Below, piece by piece: positions 46,418-58,540 of a DNA stretch of 64,000 nt. The position numbers and the translations under genes are program-made. The stretch lies in the NCBI GenBank assembly GCA_018398575.1, contig JAGTXZ010000024.1, positions 1,116,001 to 1,180,000 on the forward strand, written 5' to 3'. This stretch comes from Ampelomyces quisqualis. Taxonomy: Eukaryota; Ascomycota; Dothideomycetes; Pleosporales; Phaeosphaeriaceae. How positions within the stretch are numbered: position 1 is the stretch's first letter; every line of letters starts with the position of its first letter. Below the pieces are notes generated by a model. It had not been told where the DNA came from, searched no databases, and worked only from the letters and a program-made list of their open reading frames with translations.

Positions 46418-46831
46418 GGTGGCGATATGCTGGGATGGGGAAAAGAGTGAATGTGGTCTCTTTGGCACGACCGTCAGGCGCAAGAGGAGAGTGCGGAGTT
46501 ACTTCGCTTGGCGAGGAATGCTGGCGATGATGGCGGGGACATGGAGGGCTGATGTAGTCAACAGTGGTTGCCATGGCGACGGCTGTGACTCGGAATGCAT
46601 ATGCACATGTCTGTGACGTATGGATCCGCGGCTGGAGCGGCATGGCATGTGCATCGAACATGTGGACTACCCGCGGCTGGAAGCAGACAAGACAGAGAAC
46701 CGGCGGGGTCTGATGTTTGGTGCATGCGCATTGTGGGGGATGTCGAGTCGCTTTTGGTTGCAAGATGAGGCTTAGTCATCCGAGATTTCGTGCATCCGAA
46801 GTCGATGGCCGGACCGAGTACCTAAACGCGC
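46418..46831. promoter_or_regulatory. Shared upstream region of the four-TM gene and ARH1
   Basis: 414 bp between divergent start codons. No specific site recognised. Confidence 0.5.
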
Positions 46832-48474
46832 ATGATGCACCTCCTCCGACCTTCGAGGCCGGCATACGTGTGCGGTGGCTGCACCCGTCGCTTGTTGACA
46901 GCCGTTCACGTATCGTACCATGGAAAAGGAGGCATCGCAACTACCCCGAGTCGCGTCCCCACGCTCCACCACAATGCCTACAGTACGACGACAACCTCCC
47001 GTAAACCCCTGCGCCTCGCCATTATCGGCTCTGGTCCTGCGGGGTTCTATACGGCGCACCGGCTGTTGAAAAAGGTCCAGGATGCCGTCATCGACATGTA
47101 CGAGCAGCTGCCCGTGCCCTACGGTCTGGTTCGCTTCGGCGTTGCGCCAGACCATCCCGAAGTGAAGAACTGCCAGGACACGTTTGAGGAGGTTGCACTC
47201 TCGCCGCGGTTCAACTACATTGGCAACGTCTGCGTGGGCAAGGATGTCGCGCTGTCACAGATCAAGCCACACTACGACGCCGTGCTCTTTTCGTACGGCG
47301 CAAGCGAAGACAAAAAATTGGACGTGCCTGGGGAGGACACACCAGGCGTCTATTCTGCGAGAGAATTCGTGGGCTGGTACAACGGCCTGCCGCAGTTCCA
47401 GGGCTTGAAGCCGCAGCTGGACGCTGGTCAAGAGGCACTCATCATCGGACAGGGCAACGTCGCCATGGACCTTGCGCGCATCCTGCTCTCGCCCATCGAA
47501 TCTCTGTCTAAGACCGACATTACAGAAGAAGCTTTGCAGACCCTCTCCGACAGCAAGGTGAAGTCCGTCACGATTGTTGGACGGCGCGGGCCTTTACAAG
47601 TATGCCATGGATTTTAGCCAGGCACATATGACAACACTAATTTTTTGCGCAGGTTGCTTTCACAGCCAAAGAAGCTCGCGAGCTCATGAACCTACCATTC
47701 GTTAGTTTCAAGCCAATCCCTGCAGATCTATACCCAGGCCGTCTTCATATATTGCCTCGTGTTCCCAGGCGTGTCGCAGAGGTATTGTGCAAAGGAACGC
47801 CACCAGGACGACCCAGCAACAAATCCTGGGGCCTCGAGTTTCTGAAAGCGCCCAAGTCTATCAACGCCCAAGACAATCATGTCTCGTCTGTGACCTTCAC
47901 AAAGCAGGAGATCCTCCATAAAGAACGCTTAAACATTCAAACCAGACCACGACGAACCGATGAAGAAGAAACATTGGAGGCATCGCTAGTATTCCGCTCC
48001 ATAGGCTACACGGCAACTCCCCTTCTTGGCCTTCCTCAGCTCAATGTTCCCTTTGACAATAAACTCGCCATTATACCCAGCGACGTCCATGGCCGTGTCA
48101 TTTCGCCATCGCAAGGCCCGGGAAATACCACGGCTGGACACGTCCCTGGAATTTACTGCGCGGGCTGGGTCAAGCGTGGTCCAACCGGCGTCATAGCAAG
48201 CACTATGCAAGACGCTTTTGCATCAGCCGACATAATCGCGCAGGACTGGGAAGCAAATGTACCATTCCTGAACACTGAGGGTGGGGAGAGCAAGAGCACG
48301 CATCTAGGCTGGGACGGTATCAAGGAAGCGGTGATTGCCAAAGGTGTTCAACCACTGAGTTGGAAAGACTGGAAGGTGATTGACAAAGCCGAGCGAGAGA
48401 GAGGAAAGGAGAAGGGCAAGGAGAGGGAGAAGATTAGAAGTGTTGAAGAGATGTTGAACGTGTTGAACGAGTAG
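46832..48474 (+). CDS. ARH1: Mitochondrial adrenodoxin/ferredoxin-NADP+ reductase Arh1
   Basis: Model: join 46832..47599, 47653..48474; 529 residues. The 53-nt intron has a GTATGC donor and GCGCAG acceptor. Residues 1-55 are rich in Arg, Ser and His and fit a mitochondrial presequence. The FAD Rossmann motif LAIIGSGPAGFYTAHRLL is at about 62-79, followed by LPVPYGLVRFGVAPDHPEVK. The NADPH fold shows ALIIGQGNVAMDLARILLSP and TIVGRRGPLQVAFTAKE. The C-terminal FAD contact CAGWVKRGPTGVIASTM is present. Arh1 passes electrons from NADPH to ferredoxin Yah1 for Fe-S cluster and heme A synthesis (family knowledge). The extreme C terminus is a Lys/Glu-rich helix. A second in-frame ATG follows directly. 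Confidence 0.95.
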
Positions 48475-50525
48475 TCGCTGGCACATGACAGAACATTGAA
48501 ATCTGTTGCTTGCATAAGCTGTGTTCGCGGAACTTGAAGTATCACGATTCAAACAAGCTCTATCGAACCCCTCCAACACCCCATCTCGACAGTCTTCATG
48601 CATGCACACTTTCTCTGGTCATGGATGTCTACATCATGTTGCCTCACGAAGGATATTGAAGAAGTCAAAAAAGGAATTCGAGGATGTAGTATAGCAGTAA
48701 TTTGTGATTGGACGACTACACACACGTCAATGTAAATTCTAGTATACCCTCACCTGTCGCACAGAAAACGACGTGTTGGTCGTGTGATGGACCATGTGTT
48801 CATCTGGTGATGCAACCTGTTCAAAACGGGGTTATGTTGTTTCGAGGACGGTTTGTATCTAGGTGACTGAGGGGGCCAAAGTCAATAGTGGCTCTGGGAG
48901 GATTCCACAGTAGCAAGACCAATTGCGTCTGGGAGATGCACTTTGCAAGCTAGGTGATGTGAGTACGATATCCTGACGCCCAACGAAGGGCCGCGCATGT
49001 ATGTCGTCGGATCGCGAAGAAGTCATGTGCTGGTGGGCTGTTTGTGTCTTGGTGGCATCACCTCAGCCCACTTCCCACTTCAATACTTTGTAGAAAGTCT
49101 CGAACGGGTTGGAAGATCTTGTTCTGCATGCAATACCGGAAACTTAATGCGGATCGCGGGGAGATGAACAGATCTGGGGTGCCTTTACATGCTGTGGGGT
49201 TGCTCGAGCATGTGGCTGAAGGACGTGCTACATCACGGCTTCTACAGGCATGACAGCCTCACAAGCGAGAACGATCACGTCTCTATTGGACGCGAGCACA
49301 CTCAGCCATTACAGGTATGTTTTCATGCGGCATCGACTTATTCGAATATTGGGTGTCCAAGGTCTCATTGCAAGATCTGTCCAAGACTGTGCTACAATCT
49401 GACAGTAATCTCCAAGGCAGGTCTCACCGCCTGGCAATGATTGCAGGACCGGAAATGTGAAGCCACAGACACGAATCACATGCTCTGCGGAATAATCACT
49501 CATCAGTCTCGATCGCTGAACGAGTCAATCAGTGGTACCGTAGGCGTAGTAAGATCCACGTTTCAACAACGCAGTCTCGGCCAAGGCGAGTTAGAATGTG
49601 GCGACATCGTTCTCTGGAACATCGGAACGAGCCAACTTGGACAGAATCGGGCAGGCAGTCTGGAGCCTCCGCTGGTGGCCGTAGCGTACAAATTGGCAGG
49701 GCTGCACGAATAGCGCCCGGCATGTACAGCTGCCGCTCTTTGATGGATGCTCTACCAGCTACGAGGAGTGTACAATGAATGTTGCAGCGAAGTACACGAG
49801 TCCTTTGGGTTCGCGTGGTGGAGTTGCGTGGTCAAAATGAGCATCGGTAAATAGGAATCGTGTTCAGTATGATACATGGCCATCTGCGGTCCCCGATCTC
49901 CATGCTGCAAAATCCGGAGGGTTTGACTAGTTGGAGAAGTCGTGAAGAGGGCGGTCAGCGCCGCGTGTTGGGACTCGCCACAAGTAGAAGAAAGCAGCGG
50001 ATTTCAGAGGACGTGAACCCCGGTAACCACGATCAAACATTGCGACGACTGCTGTAAAAAACACGTCGACGCCATCGCGGAGACTTGATGTACATAGATA
50101 ACAGAGAAACTGGAGTATGCGGCGCAGAGAGAGAAAGCGAAATTTCTAACCGTAAGCGAGCGAGGGGCGATGCGAAGGTCCCCGGGCTCGAGGACGCATG
50201 GGCCACTGCGCTAACGCCAATCTTATCGGCTTTTTTTTCTCGCCCACTGCCCACATAAGAGCGAAGTGAGCGCAACGGAGGCCCCTTCACTCTCCACTCA
50301 CTTCTCCCTGGGCTGTCCCAACTTCTTTCTTTGTTGTGTGCTTACCGGAAGGCATAGAGAAGCTGCGAGTCTCTGTTCTCGCTGCCGTGCACGCTTTGAT
50401 ACCCGAGAGAGTTCATCTTTAATACCGAAAGGTTTTTAGGCCCCGCCATCTGCCTATAAAGACAACTCGCCTCCCTAGACCGACGCTCCTACACCCTCAC
50501 ACCACACTCCCCCCCATCCGACAAC
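48475..50525. other. Intergenic upstream of eEF3
   Basis: About 2 kb between two plus-strand genes. Small frames at 49044-49440 and 49441-49778 have no recognisable text. The last 250 bp are pyrimidine-rich, as expected of a strong promoter and leader. Confidence 0.55.
50453..50461 (+). promoter_or_regulatory. TATA-like box of the eEF3 gene
   Basis: CCTATAAAG lies 65-73 bp before the eEF3 ATG and is followed by a C-rich leader. The position fits a TATA element of a highly expressed gene with a short 5' UTR. Confidence 0.5.
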
Positions 50526-53500
50526 ATGCCCCCCGCTGCTCTGCACGACGCTGCGGCCATCAAGTCCGAGAACTCCAAGGCCGTCAAGGCCCTCGAGGAG
50601 CTCATCGGCAAGTTGACCATCTCCAAGGAGCAGGACCAGATCAATTCTGCTGCCAGCGCCATTGCCACCTTCATCAACGGTGACATTGAGGAGGCTGACG
50701 CGCCCACCAAGTGAGTGCAATTTCTGCCCCGCCACCCCGCCCCCACCGAGACACCCCTCTAACACACTTCCCAGGGCCGTTGACCTGCTGAGCAAGCAGC
50801 TTGCCAGCAAGAAGGATGCCGTCGCCCGTGAGCGCGCGCTCGACGCCATCCGCGCCATTGCGCAGCACGCCCACGTCTCGGCCGCGGTCGAGCCCTATCT
50901 CATCGAACTCCTCCCCGCTGTGCTCGCCGCTGTCGGCGACAAGATGACTCCCGTCAAGGTCGCTGCCCAGACTACCGCCGAGTCCATCGTCGCTGCCGCC
51001 AACCCCAACGCCGTCAAGGCCATCATCCCCCACATCATCAAGTCTCTCGAGACGGCACAGAAGTGGCCTGAAAAGATGACCGACTTGAAGTGCATTGAGG
51101 TCCTTACCAAGAGTGCACCCGCCCAGATGGCTTTCCGCGTCCCAGACCTGATTCCCGTCATCTCTGGTGCCATGTGGGACACCAAGCCCGAGGTTAAGAA
51201 GACCGCGTACGCCACCATGGAGACGCTTTGCTCCTTGATCTCCAACAAGGATATCGAGCGCTTCATTCCCGAGCTCATCAAGTGTATCGCCAAGCCTGAG
51301 AATGTCCCGGAGACCGTTCACTTGCTCGGTGCCACCACGTTCGTTACTGATGTCCACGAGCCCACCCTCGCCATCATGGTTCCCCTGCTCGAGCGTGGTC
51401 TTGTCGAGCGCGAGACTGCCATCAAGCGTAAGACTGCTGTCATCATCGACAACATGTGCAAGCTTGTCGAGGACCCCCAGATCGTTGCCGCTTTCTTGCC
51501 CAAGCTGATGCCTGCTCTCGAGAAGAACCACGACAACTTGGCCGACCCCGAGGCTCGTGAAAAGACCCGCCAGGGTCTGGACACCCTCATCCGTGTCGGT
51601 CACGTTGAGAACGGCAAGATCCCTGAGCTTTCCAAAGACGGTGATGTCGCCACTATCGCTGGCAAGTTGAAGGATGTCTTGCCCTCCAAGTACAAGATTG
51701 ATGAGCGCTTCACTCCCGTCGTTAACTACATTGGCGCTATCGGCGGCCAGCTCATCGACGAGAAGGACTACGAAGGCCTCAACTGGCAGGCCAACGCCGG
51801 TCCTTTCATTGCTGTCCTTGTCGGTGATGAGGACGCCAAGGACATCACCGAAAACCTTCGCAAGCGCTCGCTGCCCGCTGCCATGCAGGCTGAGATTGCC
51901 GAGCCTGACGAGGAGGAGGGCGAGGACCTTTGCAACTGCACATTCAACTTGGCCTACGGTGCTAAGATCTTGCTCAACCAGACACATCTCCGCCTGAAGC
52001 GTGGTCAGCGTTATGGTCTTCTGGGACCCAATGGTTCTGGCAAGACTACCCTCATGCGCGCTATCAACAACGAGCAAGTCGAGGGTTTTCCCAAGCAGAA
52101 CGAGGTCAAGACTGTCTACGTCGAGCACGATCTCGACTCTGCCGATACTGAACAGACCGTCATTGGTTGGACCTTGAAGAAGCTTGCGGACGTTGGTATC
52201 AAGAAGCCCGAGGACGAGGTCAAGGCCACCCTCAACGAGTTCGGCTTCACCAACGAAATGTACAACGGCCCCATTACCGCCTTGTCTGGTGGCTGGAAGA
52301 TGAAGCTCGCGCTTGCGCGTGCTGTGTTCGAGGAGCCCGATATTCTGCTTCTGGACGAGCCCACTAACCACTTGGACGTCAAGAACGTTAAGTGGCTCGA
52401 GGACTACCTCACCAACTCGCCTTGCACATCTATTGTCATCTCCCACGACTCCAAGTTCTTAAACAACATCATTCAGCACGTCATCCACTACGAGCGCTTC
52501 AAGCTCAAGCGTTACCGTGGTAACCTCGACGAGTTCGTCAAGCGTGTGCCTTCTGCCAAGTCATACCACGAGCTCAGCGCGTCTGAAATGGAGTTCAAGT
52601 TCCCCGAGCCCGGGTTCCTCGAGGGTGTCAAAACCAAGGCCAAGGCTATTCTCCGTGCCACCAACATGAGCTTCCAGTACGAGGGTACCTCCAAACCCCA
52701 AATTAGCGACATCACCTTCCAGTGCTCGCTCGGCTCCCGTATCGCCGTCATTGGTCCCAACGGTGCTGGAAAGTCTACCCTCGTCAACGTATTGACTGGT
52801 GAGCTTGTCCCCACCTCCGGTGAGATCTACCACCACGAGAACATCCGTATTGCGTACATCAAGCAGCACGCCTTCGCACATATCGATCACCACCTCGACT
52901 CTACTCCTTCCGAGTACATCCAGTGGCGATTCCAGACTGGTGAGGACCGTGAGACCATGGACCGTGCCAACAAGATCGTCACCGAGGAGGACGAGAAGGC
53001 TATGGACAAGATCTACAGGATCGAGGGTACCCAGCGTCGTGTCATCGGTATCAACTCCCGAAGAAAGTTCAAGAACTCGTACGAGTACGAGTGTTCGTTC
53101 GCCCTCGGTGAGAACGTCGGCTTGAAGAACGAGAAGTGGACACCCATGATGACTGCTGACAATGCATGGATTCCTCGTTCTGAGATCATGGCTTCCCACT
53201 CCAAGATGGTAGCCGAGGTCGACCAGAAGGAGGCCCTTGCCAGTGGTCAATTCCGTCCTCTGGTCCGTAAGGAAATCGAGGCCCACTGCGCACAATTCGG
53301 TCTCGATGCTGAGCTTGTCTCCCACTCTCGCATGCGTGGTCTGTCCGGTGGTCAGCGTGTCAAGGTCGTCCTTGCTGCCTGCTCATGGCAACGCCCCCAT
53401 TTGATCGTCCTCGACGAGCCCACTAACTACCTCGACCGTGACTCGCTCGGTGCCTTGTCCAAGGCCATTAAGTCTTTCGAGGGAGGTGTCATCATCATCA

Positions 53501-53941
53501 CTCACTCAGCTGAGTTCACCAAGGATCTCACTGAGGAAGTCTGGGCTGTCATGGATGGTCGCATGACTCCTTCGGGCCACAACTGGGTACAGGGTCAAGG
53601 TTCCGGACCTCGTCTGAGTGCTAAGGATGGTGAGGAGGAAGAGAAGTTTGATGCCATGGGTAAGTTCCCCGAGAAAACCCCGACTGTGCCTGCCAACATA
53701 GCCTTGTTGACCCACCTCACCCACCATGATATATGATTGAAACAGAATGCTAACCACCTTCATAGGTAACAAAATCGCTAGTACCGAGGTTTGTGGCCCG
53801 AATTCAATCTGGATTAATGTATGCTAACGAATTTTACAGAAGAAGAAGAAATTGACGTCTTCCGAAATGCGCAAGAAGAAGAAGGATCGAATGGCCCGCC
53901 GCAAGCGCGGTGAGGAGGTCTTCTCCGACGAGGATGACTAA
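50526..53941 (+). CDS. TEF3: Translation elongation factor 3 (eEF3)
   Basis: Model: join 50526..50710, 50775..53659, 53766..53788, 53840..53941; 1,064 residues. eEF3 is a fungal ABC-F ATPase that frees deacylated tRNA from the ribosomal E site in each elongation cycle. Residues ~40-330 are HEAT repeats. ABC1: Walker A GPNGSGKTT (~478), signature LSGGW (~564), Walker B ILLLDEPTNHLD (~583). ABC2: Walker A GPNGAGKST (~722), a chromodomain-like insert (~770-880), signature LSGGQ (~917), Walker B LIVLDEPTNYLD (~940). The end is a Lys/Arg-rich tail finishing VFSDEDD. Introns are 64, 106 and 51 nt with GTGAGT, GTAAGT and GTTTGT donors. A 23-nt exon (GNKIASTE) links the ABC2 part to the basic tail. 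The codon choice is strongly C-ending, as in highly expressed genes. Confidence 0.98.
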
Positions 53942-56225
53942 ACGTCTCGCCTCCGACAAAAGCTTTCTTTCTTGGTTCATGTTTGCAATGTTCACGAGTG
54001 CGCGATAGATGGTACATTTGACGGCTTTGACGCTTAGCCTACGACAGTAATGTATTACGCGTTGCGTGTGGTCATGGGTCGGCGTCTGGATATCCACAAA
54101 ATTCATGCATGGCTTTGTTACGACACAGATCTTACCAATTCGACTGTCAAGAAGATAGAAATAGATCTTGATAAACACTTCAAACAAACATCTGTCCCTT
54201 TAGTCCGTGAGATCTTTGGTAGGCCGCCAAAATGCAAGGGGCTCAATCGAAAGGTCTCCATACTCAATAAGCAGTACTGAACTAGTTACTAGAGAAGGGC
54301 GACCTTGCAACGAAATTCTCGACCACTGACCAGAGGTAGAGGTACGAATAATCCAGGATAGAGATTCGAAGGAAGGCGAGAACCAATCTCAAGCAGTTGG
54401 ACGCCATTGTACAGTTGTGATCTTAACAATAGCAGAATGTCGGGGCCTGCACCATCCGATCCCTCGAGCTCTAAGGCGCTCCAGTCTCTTTCTGTCCTTG
54501 TGTGTTTTAGTGCTGCGGAATCACCTAGTGCTTGGTGCATATAGTGTGCGGTAGCCTCTTGCTCCTTGTTTTATACTTGGAAGACCTGAATCCCAAGGAC
54601 AAAAGTTCCGAGATGAGACTACCCAGGTAGCAGTGTGATTCAACTGTATTGCCACCAAGAAACTGCCTTGGCCTTGTTGACGTAACTGATTGAACAAACA
54701 CATTAAGTTAACCTGAAATAATTCGTTGTCAAAGAACAAGCGTGTCGTACCTTTGGGTGATTTTGCTTCTGAAACCCGAGAATTAGGCTAGGATATTCCG
54801 AACAAGCAGGCTATGATGTACCGGTAAAGTAGTACGAGTCCAACGCTAGTTCAAGCGTATAGAGTGTCAAGACATCTTCTTATTAAGAGAAGAGCTATCA
54901 TCGGCTATCATGTGGTTTGTATACATCCTTTGCATTTTGTAAGTAATTAACGGACAAGGCGAAAGGGGGGTTAGGAATTGACAGGCTATCCTATAGGGGG
55001 ATAGTTTCGCATTACCATTTTCAAAGTTACTTCTTCTATTGTAACTTGGGACGAAGGTAAATGTAGACTCCAAGGACGCGGTGGTCTGCTACTACAAACT
55101 TCCTGGTTCTGGTAAAATCCTGTTACATAGTAAACTAAACTTGGCATCCGAGGGTTTAGCCTGTCTTTGCTCACGGTAGTTTTTTGATGTCGAAATCGCA
55201 TGCTTAAACTGTCTTGGAGATGTACATGCTACTGTGTGATTACAACATAGCTTGTAGGTATGGAGGAGGTAAGTTTATACCTTTTGGGACGCATATTGCT
55301 GTGTGCATGGAGGGAAGGGTTACACACCCTCGAGGTGGCTTTATATTCTACCTAGCGGACAAGATCTTAGTAGGTAACTGTCTTGTCTTAGCGCATTTTG
55401 CACGTAGAAATTAATACATAAAAAGGTACCTAAAGACAATAAGTATAACCTATAACATGCACTTTCTAAGCTACAGTGCTACTAACTGTTTTTAGCATTT
55501 TACCTCCTTGATAGTCAGAATTAGCAAATGGTTCGTGTTGAAAGAATGTGTATGCAAAATAAAAGCTTTAGTATGCTTTTCTTCTGTTTAGCTCTTGTTA
55601 CATGACATATTTATTGCAGAGGCCGATGGGCACCTTTCTGACGCGTGTTCATTCGTGGAAAGCCTGCGGTTGCATCTTGGAGAGATGTTGCACCCTACCA
55701 GTACCTTGTACCAAGATCATCGTAAACGGCTATTACAAGAGAAGAAAAAAAGGGCATCTACGAGTTGGTGTATAAGACACATGCATGTTTGGGATCTCGA
55801 ACGCTTGTTCAGCTTGAGATCGAGATGCTGGGGGTGAGAGAAGTTGTCGTCGATTTCATCGGAATGGTAATGGCAGGGCATACTCACACGATGGTTGCAA
55901 TTATATGCATCGTCTCATGCTACTGATAAGTAACCGGCAATGGTCGTGATTATCCATGTTCTGTTCCTATGCTTGGCAGCTGTCGGTGAGCGTTGGAATG
56001 TCAGAGTGACGTAGTTGCTGCCCACAAGCGAGAACAAGCATGTGAGGACATCCTGCTTCCGGCATCACACGATCGTCCTTTTCGCTGCTGCATCCGCCTA
56101 GCTGTCCATCGATAATAACTTGTCGATAGCTGTTGTGTTCCTTGCCCGCATCTTTCACTACTTTGGCATCACCGCATTCTCTTCTCGACCTTGACACCCC
56201 CCCACTACCAAGCTACACAGTCACC
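53942..56225. other. AT-richer gene-free gap
   Basis: About 2.3 kb between eEF3 and the OM14-like gene. From about 54300 to 55900 the base composition shifts to AT, with many TA steps and stops in all frames. The longest frames (54050-54280, 55595-55837) are not protein-like to me. It could be a decayed mobile element or simply non-coding spacer; no terminal repeats or transposase text were seen. Confidence 0.5.
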
Positions 56226-56959
56226 ATGTCGTACGCAGATATCGCTGCCAAAGGCCCCAAGCAGAGCCCTGAAGAAGTGAGTACAAGAGCTGCGCATGCT
56301 AGCAGATTCCAACTGACATCATTGCAGGCGTAAGTACCATGGTTGTCGCTGTGTTTACGGCACTGTTGAGGAGCTCTTCACATGCAAAAGCCACACCGCT
56401 CAAATATTAGAACATGAGGCAAGCGCATGCTGACAGCGCATCACAGTCGCGCGCCTTCTATTCCTCAGGTCGAGCACACTGACGACAGCGTGTCATCTCT
56501 CGTCGATGTCGATAGCCCTCACATCTCCTCTGTCCCCTCCGACTATGAGAGCCAGTCTGTGAAGACCGACACGCAAGCCGAGCGCCAGGAGCGTGAGGAG
56601 GAGATCAAGGAGGAAGCTCAGAAGCTCAAAGAGGAGGCGAAGAAGGTCAAGGACCAGGCTGCTGCCAAAAAGGAGAGTGCAAAGGACAAGGCACGGAAGA
56701 ACGCGGACAACCCAGTTGTTCTTGGTAATGCTGTCGGCGTCGCTGTCATGGCTGGCGTGCTTGGTATCGGCGCGTACAGGAAGCACGCACGCGGGGAATT
56801 GACCGGCAAGGTCGTTGCGGCTTGGCTGGGTGTTGTCGGGCTGTTTGGTGTTGGTGACTACTACGTCTCTCAGTAAGTTTGACGCGAAGAGTAGTACATG
56901 CGACTTCCAACCTAACGTGACTTAGGTACTTCTTCAAGCGCTACCCACCCAAGAACTAG
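56226..56959 (+). CDS. OM14-like mitochondrial outer membrane protein (model includes a 2-nt microexon)
   Basis: Preferred model: join 56226..56276, 56328..56329, 56447..56872, 56926..56959; 170 residues. It starts MSYADIAAKGPKQSPEE. A first intron (GTGAGT, AACTGAC branch, TTGCAG) is followed by only GC and then a second full intron (GTAAGT, GCTGAC branch, CACAG); joined this way the text continues ARAPSIPQVEHTDDS in frame. The middle is a charged helix (about 65-105, Glu/Lys/Ala-rich). Two or so hydrophobic segments follow (GNAVGVAVMAGVLGIGAY and VVAAWLGVVGLFGVGDYY), then the end YFFKRYPPKN. This architecture matches the Om14 C-terminal family of fungal mitochondrial outer membranes, linked in yeast to cytosolic ribosome docking; the family call is moderate. 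A simpler alternative is one intron 56277..56468 giving SPEE-VEHTDD. Confidence 0.75.
56328..56329 (+). other. Inferred 2-nt microexon (GC)
   Basis: Two bases flanked by TTGCAG on the left and GTAAGT on the right. They supply the first two bases of an Ala codon and restore the frame between the first and third coding exons of the OM14-like gene. Confidence 0.55.
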
Positions 56960-57479
56960 AGTCTCTCTCCTTGGAAGAGACTCTCGACTCGACCGATTGC
57001 GTTCTACTCTCACCTCTCGAACCTAGCCTGACCACAGCGGATACTGGTGAAGTTACACGCTAGATTCTGTATGTTAAGATTCTGATCTGGGCACTGGAAT
57101 TCTTTGACAATGGTGTCACAGCAGGCACTGCGTTTTCAGCACGTTCTAGCTTGGAGTTGGTAGCTCTGGCAGGTCTTCTTCTGTATATACGGAGGTTCAC
57201 TATTCAAATATACCCATGATTATTCACGGAAACTTGGTCGAGCCTGTCTGAATCATTGGCCGAGTGTCGTGCTCACCGAATGCATTTTGTTGCTGGAAAT
57301 TGACGTCTGACACGTGACGCGCTTATCCCTACCAGGTACACCGCACTAGCTCAAATGAGATATGATGCGGCTTAGAAATCTGGTGCGAATCGAAGTTTCT
57401 ACGTCACGACAACAGCAACTTCGTCCAAGTTCGAAGCGCTTCTTTTCTTTGTCTCTCCGGCATTGATTTCTTCTCCAAC
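56960..57479. other. Intergenic, MIA40 promoter
   Basis: About 520 bp between two plus-strand genes. A CACGTGACGCG word lies at 57311-57321, about 160 bp before the MIA40 ATG. No gene seen. Confidence 0.6.
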
Positions 57480-58540
57480 ATGTTCCGAGTGGCGCCACGA
57501 TTAATTGCGCGTTCCGCGCTGCCCCGAAGCGTCGCGCCATCGAGGCGATACATCAGCACAGCTCCGCCAACACACAAGTCAAGAAGTTGGAAGAGCTTAG
57601 TAGGGCGGATCGGTATTGCAGGCACATTGATATATTATTATAACACCATAGATGTATTCGCAGAAGAGCCGAAGCGTATGTACAGACCTCAATGCGAGAT
57701 GGCAATCGTCGATGACTGCGGCTAACAACAATCGCAGAACCGGTACAAGCTCTGCCCGAAACTGAAACCGAATCTGAACATCTCCCCACCATCGAATCTA
57801 TCTCCGCCGAGCGCCAGAAACGAAAGGCAGTCCAAGCACAACTAGACGCTCAGGCGCAAAAAGAGGCCCAGAGTCAGCAGCAAGATGCGACGTCAGCAAG
57901 TGGTGGCGAGGGTGGAATCGAGGGCTTGGAAGCAGAGGCTGACCAGCAAGGCGCTTTCAATCCCGAGACGGGCGAGATCAATTGGGACTGTCCGTGTCTT
58001 GGTGGCATGGCAACCGGTCCTTGTGGCGACCAGTTCAAGGCAGCGTTTAGCTGCTTCGTTTACTCGCAGGAAGAGCCAAAGGGCATGGACTGCATCGACA
58101 AGTTCAAGTCCGTCTTCAAAGCACACTCAGAGAAGTAGGATATGTGCTAATAAATTGATAGGGACATGCAAAACTGCTTCCGCGAATACCCCGAGGTCTA
58201 CGGCTCCGAACTCGAAGGCGACGACACGGACGAAGACGCACCATCTCCATCCGATTCAACCGCGTACTCCGACTCCACACCCACATCCACAGCCCCGTCC
58301 TCACAATTGGAGTCTGAGCCCAGAAGCAACACCGGAACCGTCGCCCAGGAAAAAGGCAAACTCTCCGGCGAACGCGACTCCTCGCCCAGTTCCTCAACCA
58401 ATGCCTCGGAGAGTGCAAAGTTGAAGGGCGAGCATCTCGGCTTAGTTCCGGATACCTACAAGCCGGATGCGAAATCCGCTCCCGAGCCGGTTAGTGAGAG
58501 CGAGAAACTTGTGCCCAAGGCGGCGCATGATGCGAAATAG
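57480..58540 (+). CDS. MIA40: Mitochondrial intermembrane-space oxidoreductase Mia40
   Basis: Model: join 57480..57675, 57738..58107, 58162..58540; 314 residues. A basic presequence (MFRVAPRLIARSALPRS) and one membrane span (about 41-58) anchor it in the inner membrane, facing the intermembrane space, as in fungal Mia40. An acidic, Gln-rich linker follows. The catalytic CPC pair is Cys150/Cys152, and the twin CX9C motif is Cys161/Cys171 and Cys184/Cys194. The CPC disulfide oxidises incoming small Tim and CX9C proteins and is re-oxidised by Erv1 (family knowledge). The second intron (54 nt) has an unusual GTCCGT donor, but only its removal gives CX9C spacing. The C-terminal ~110 residues are acidic and disordered. 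Convergent with SWI3. Confidence 0.95.

Noticed and set aside
50674..52446. 590-codon minus-strand frame
   Set aside because: Antisense shadow of eEF3, caused by its strong codon bias.
58108..58161. Very short alternative MIA40 intron using the GTAGGA donor at 58135
   Set aside because: Would be about 27 nt, too short for splicing, and would break the CX9C spacing.
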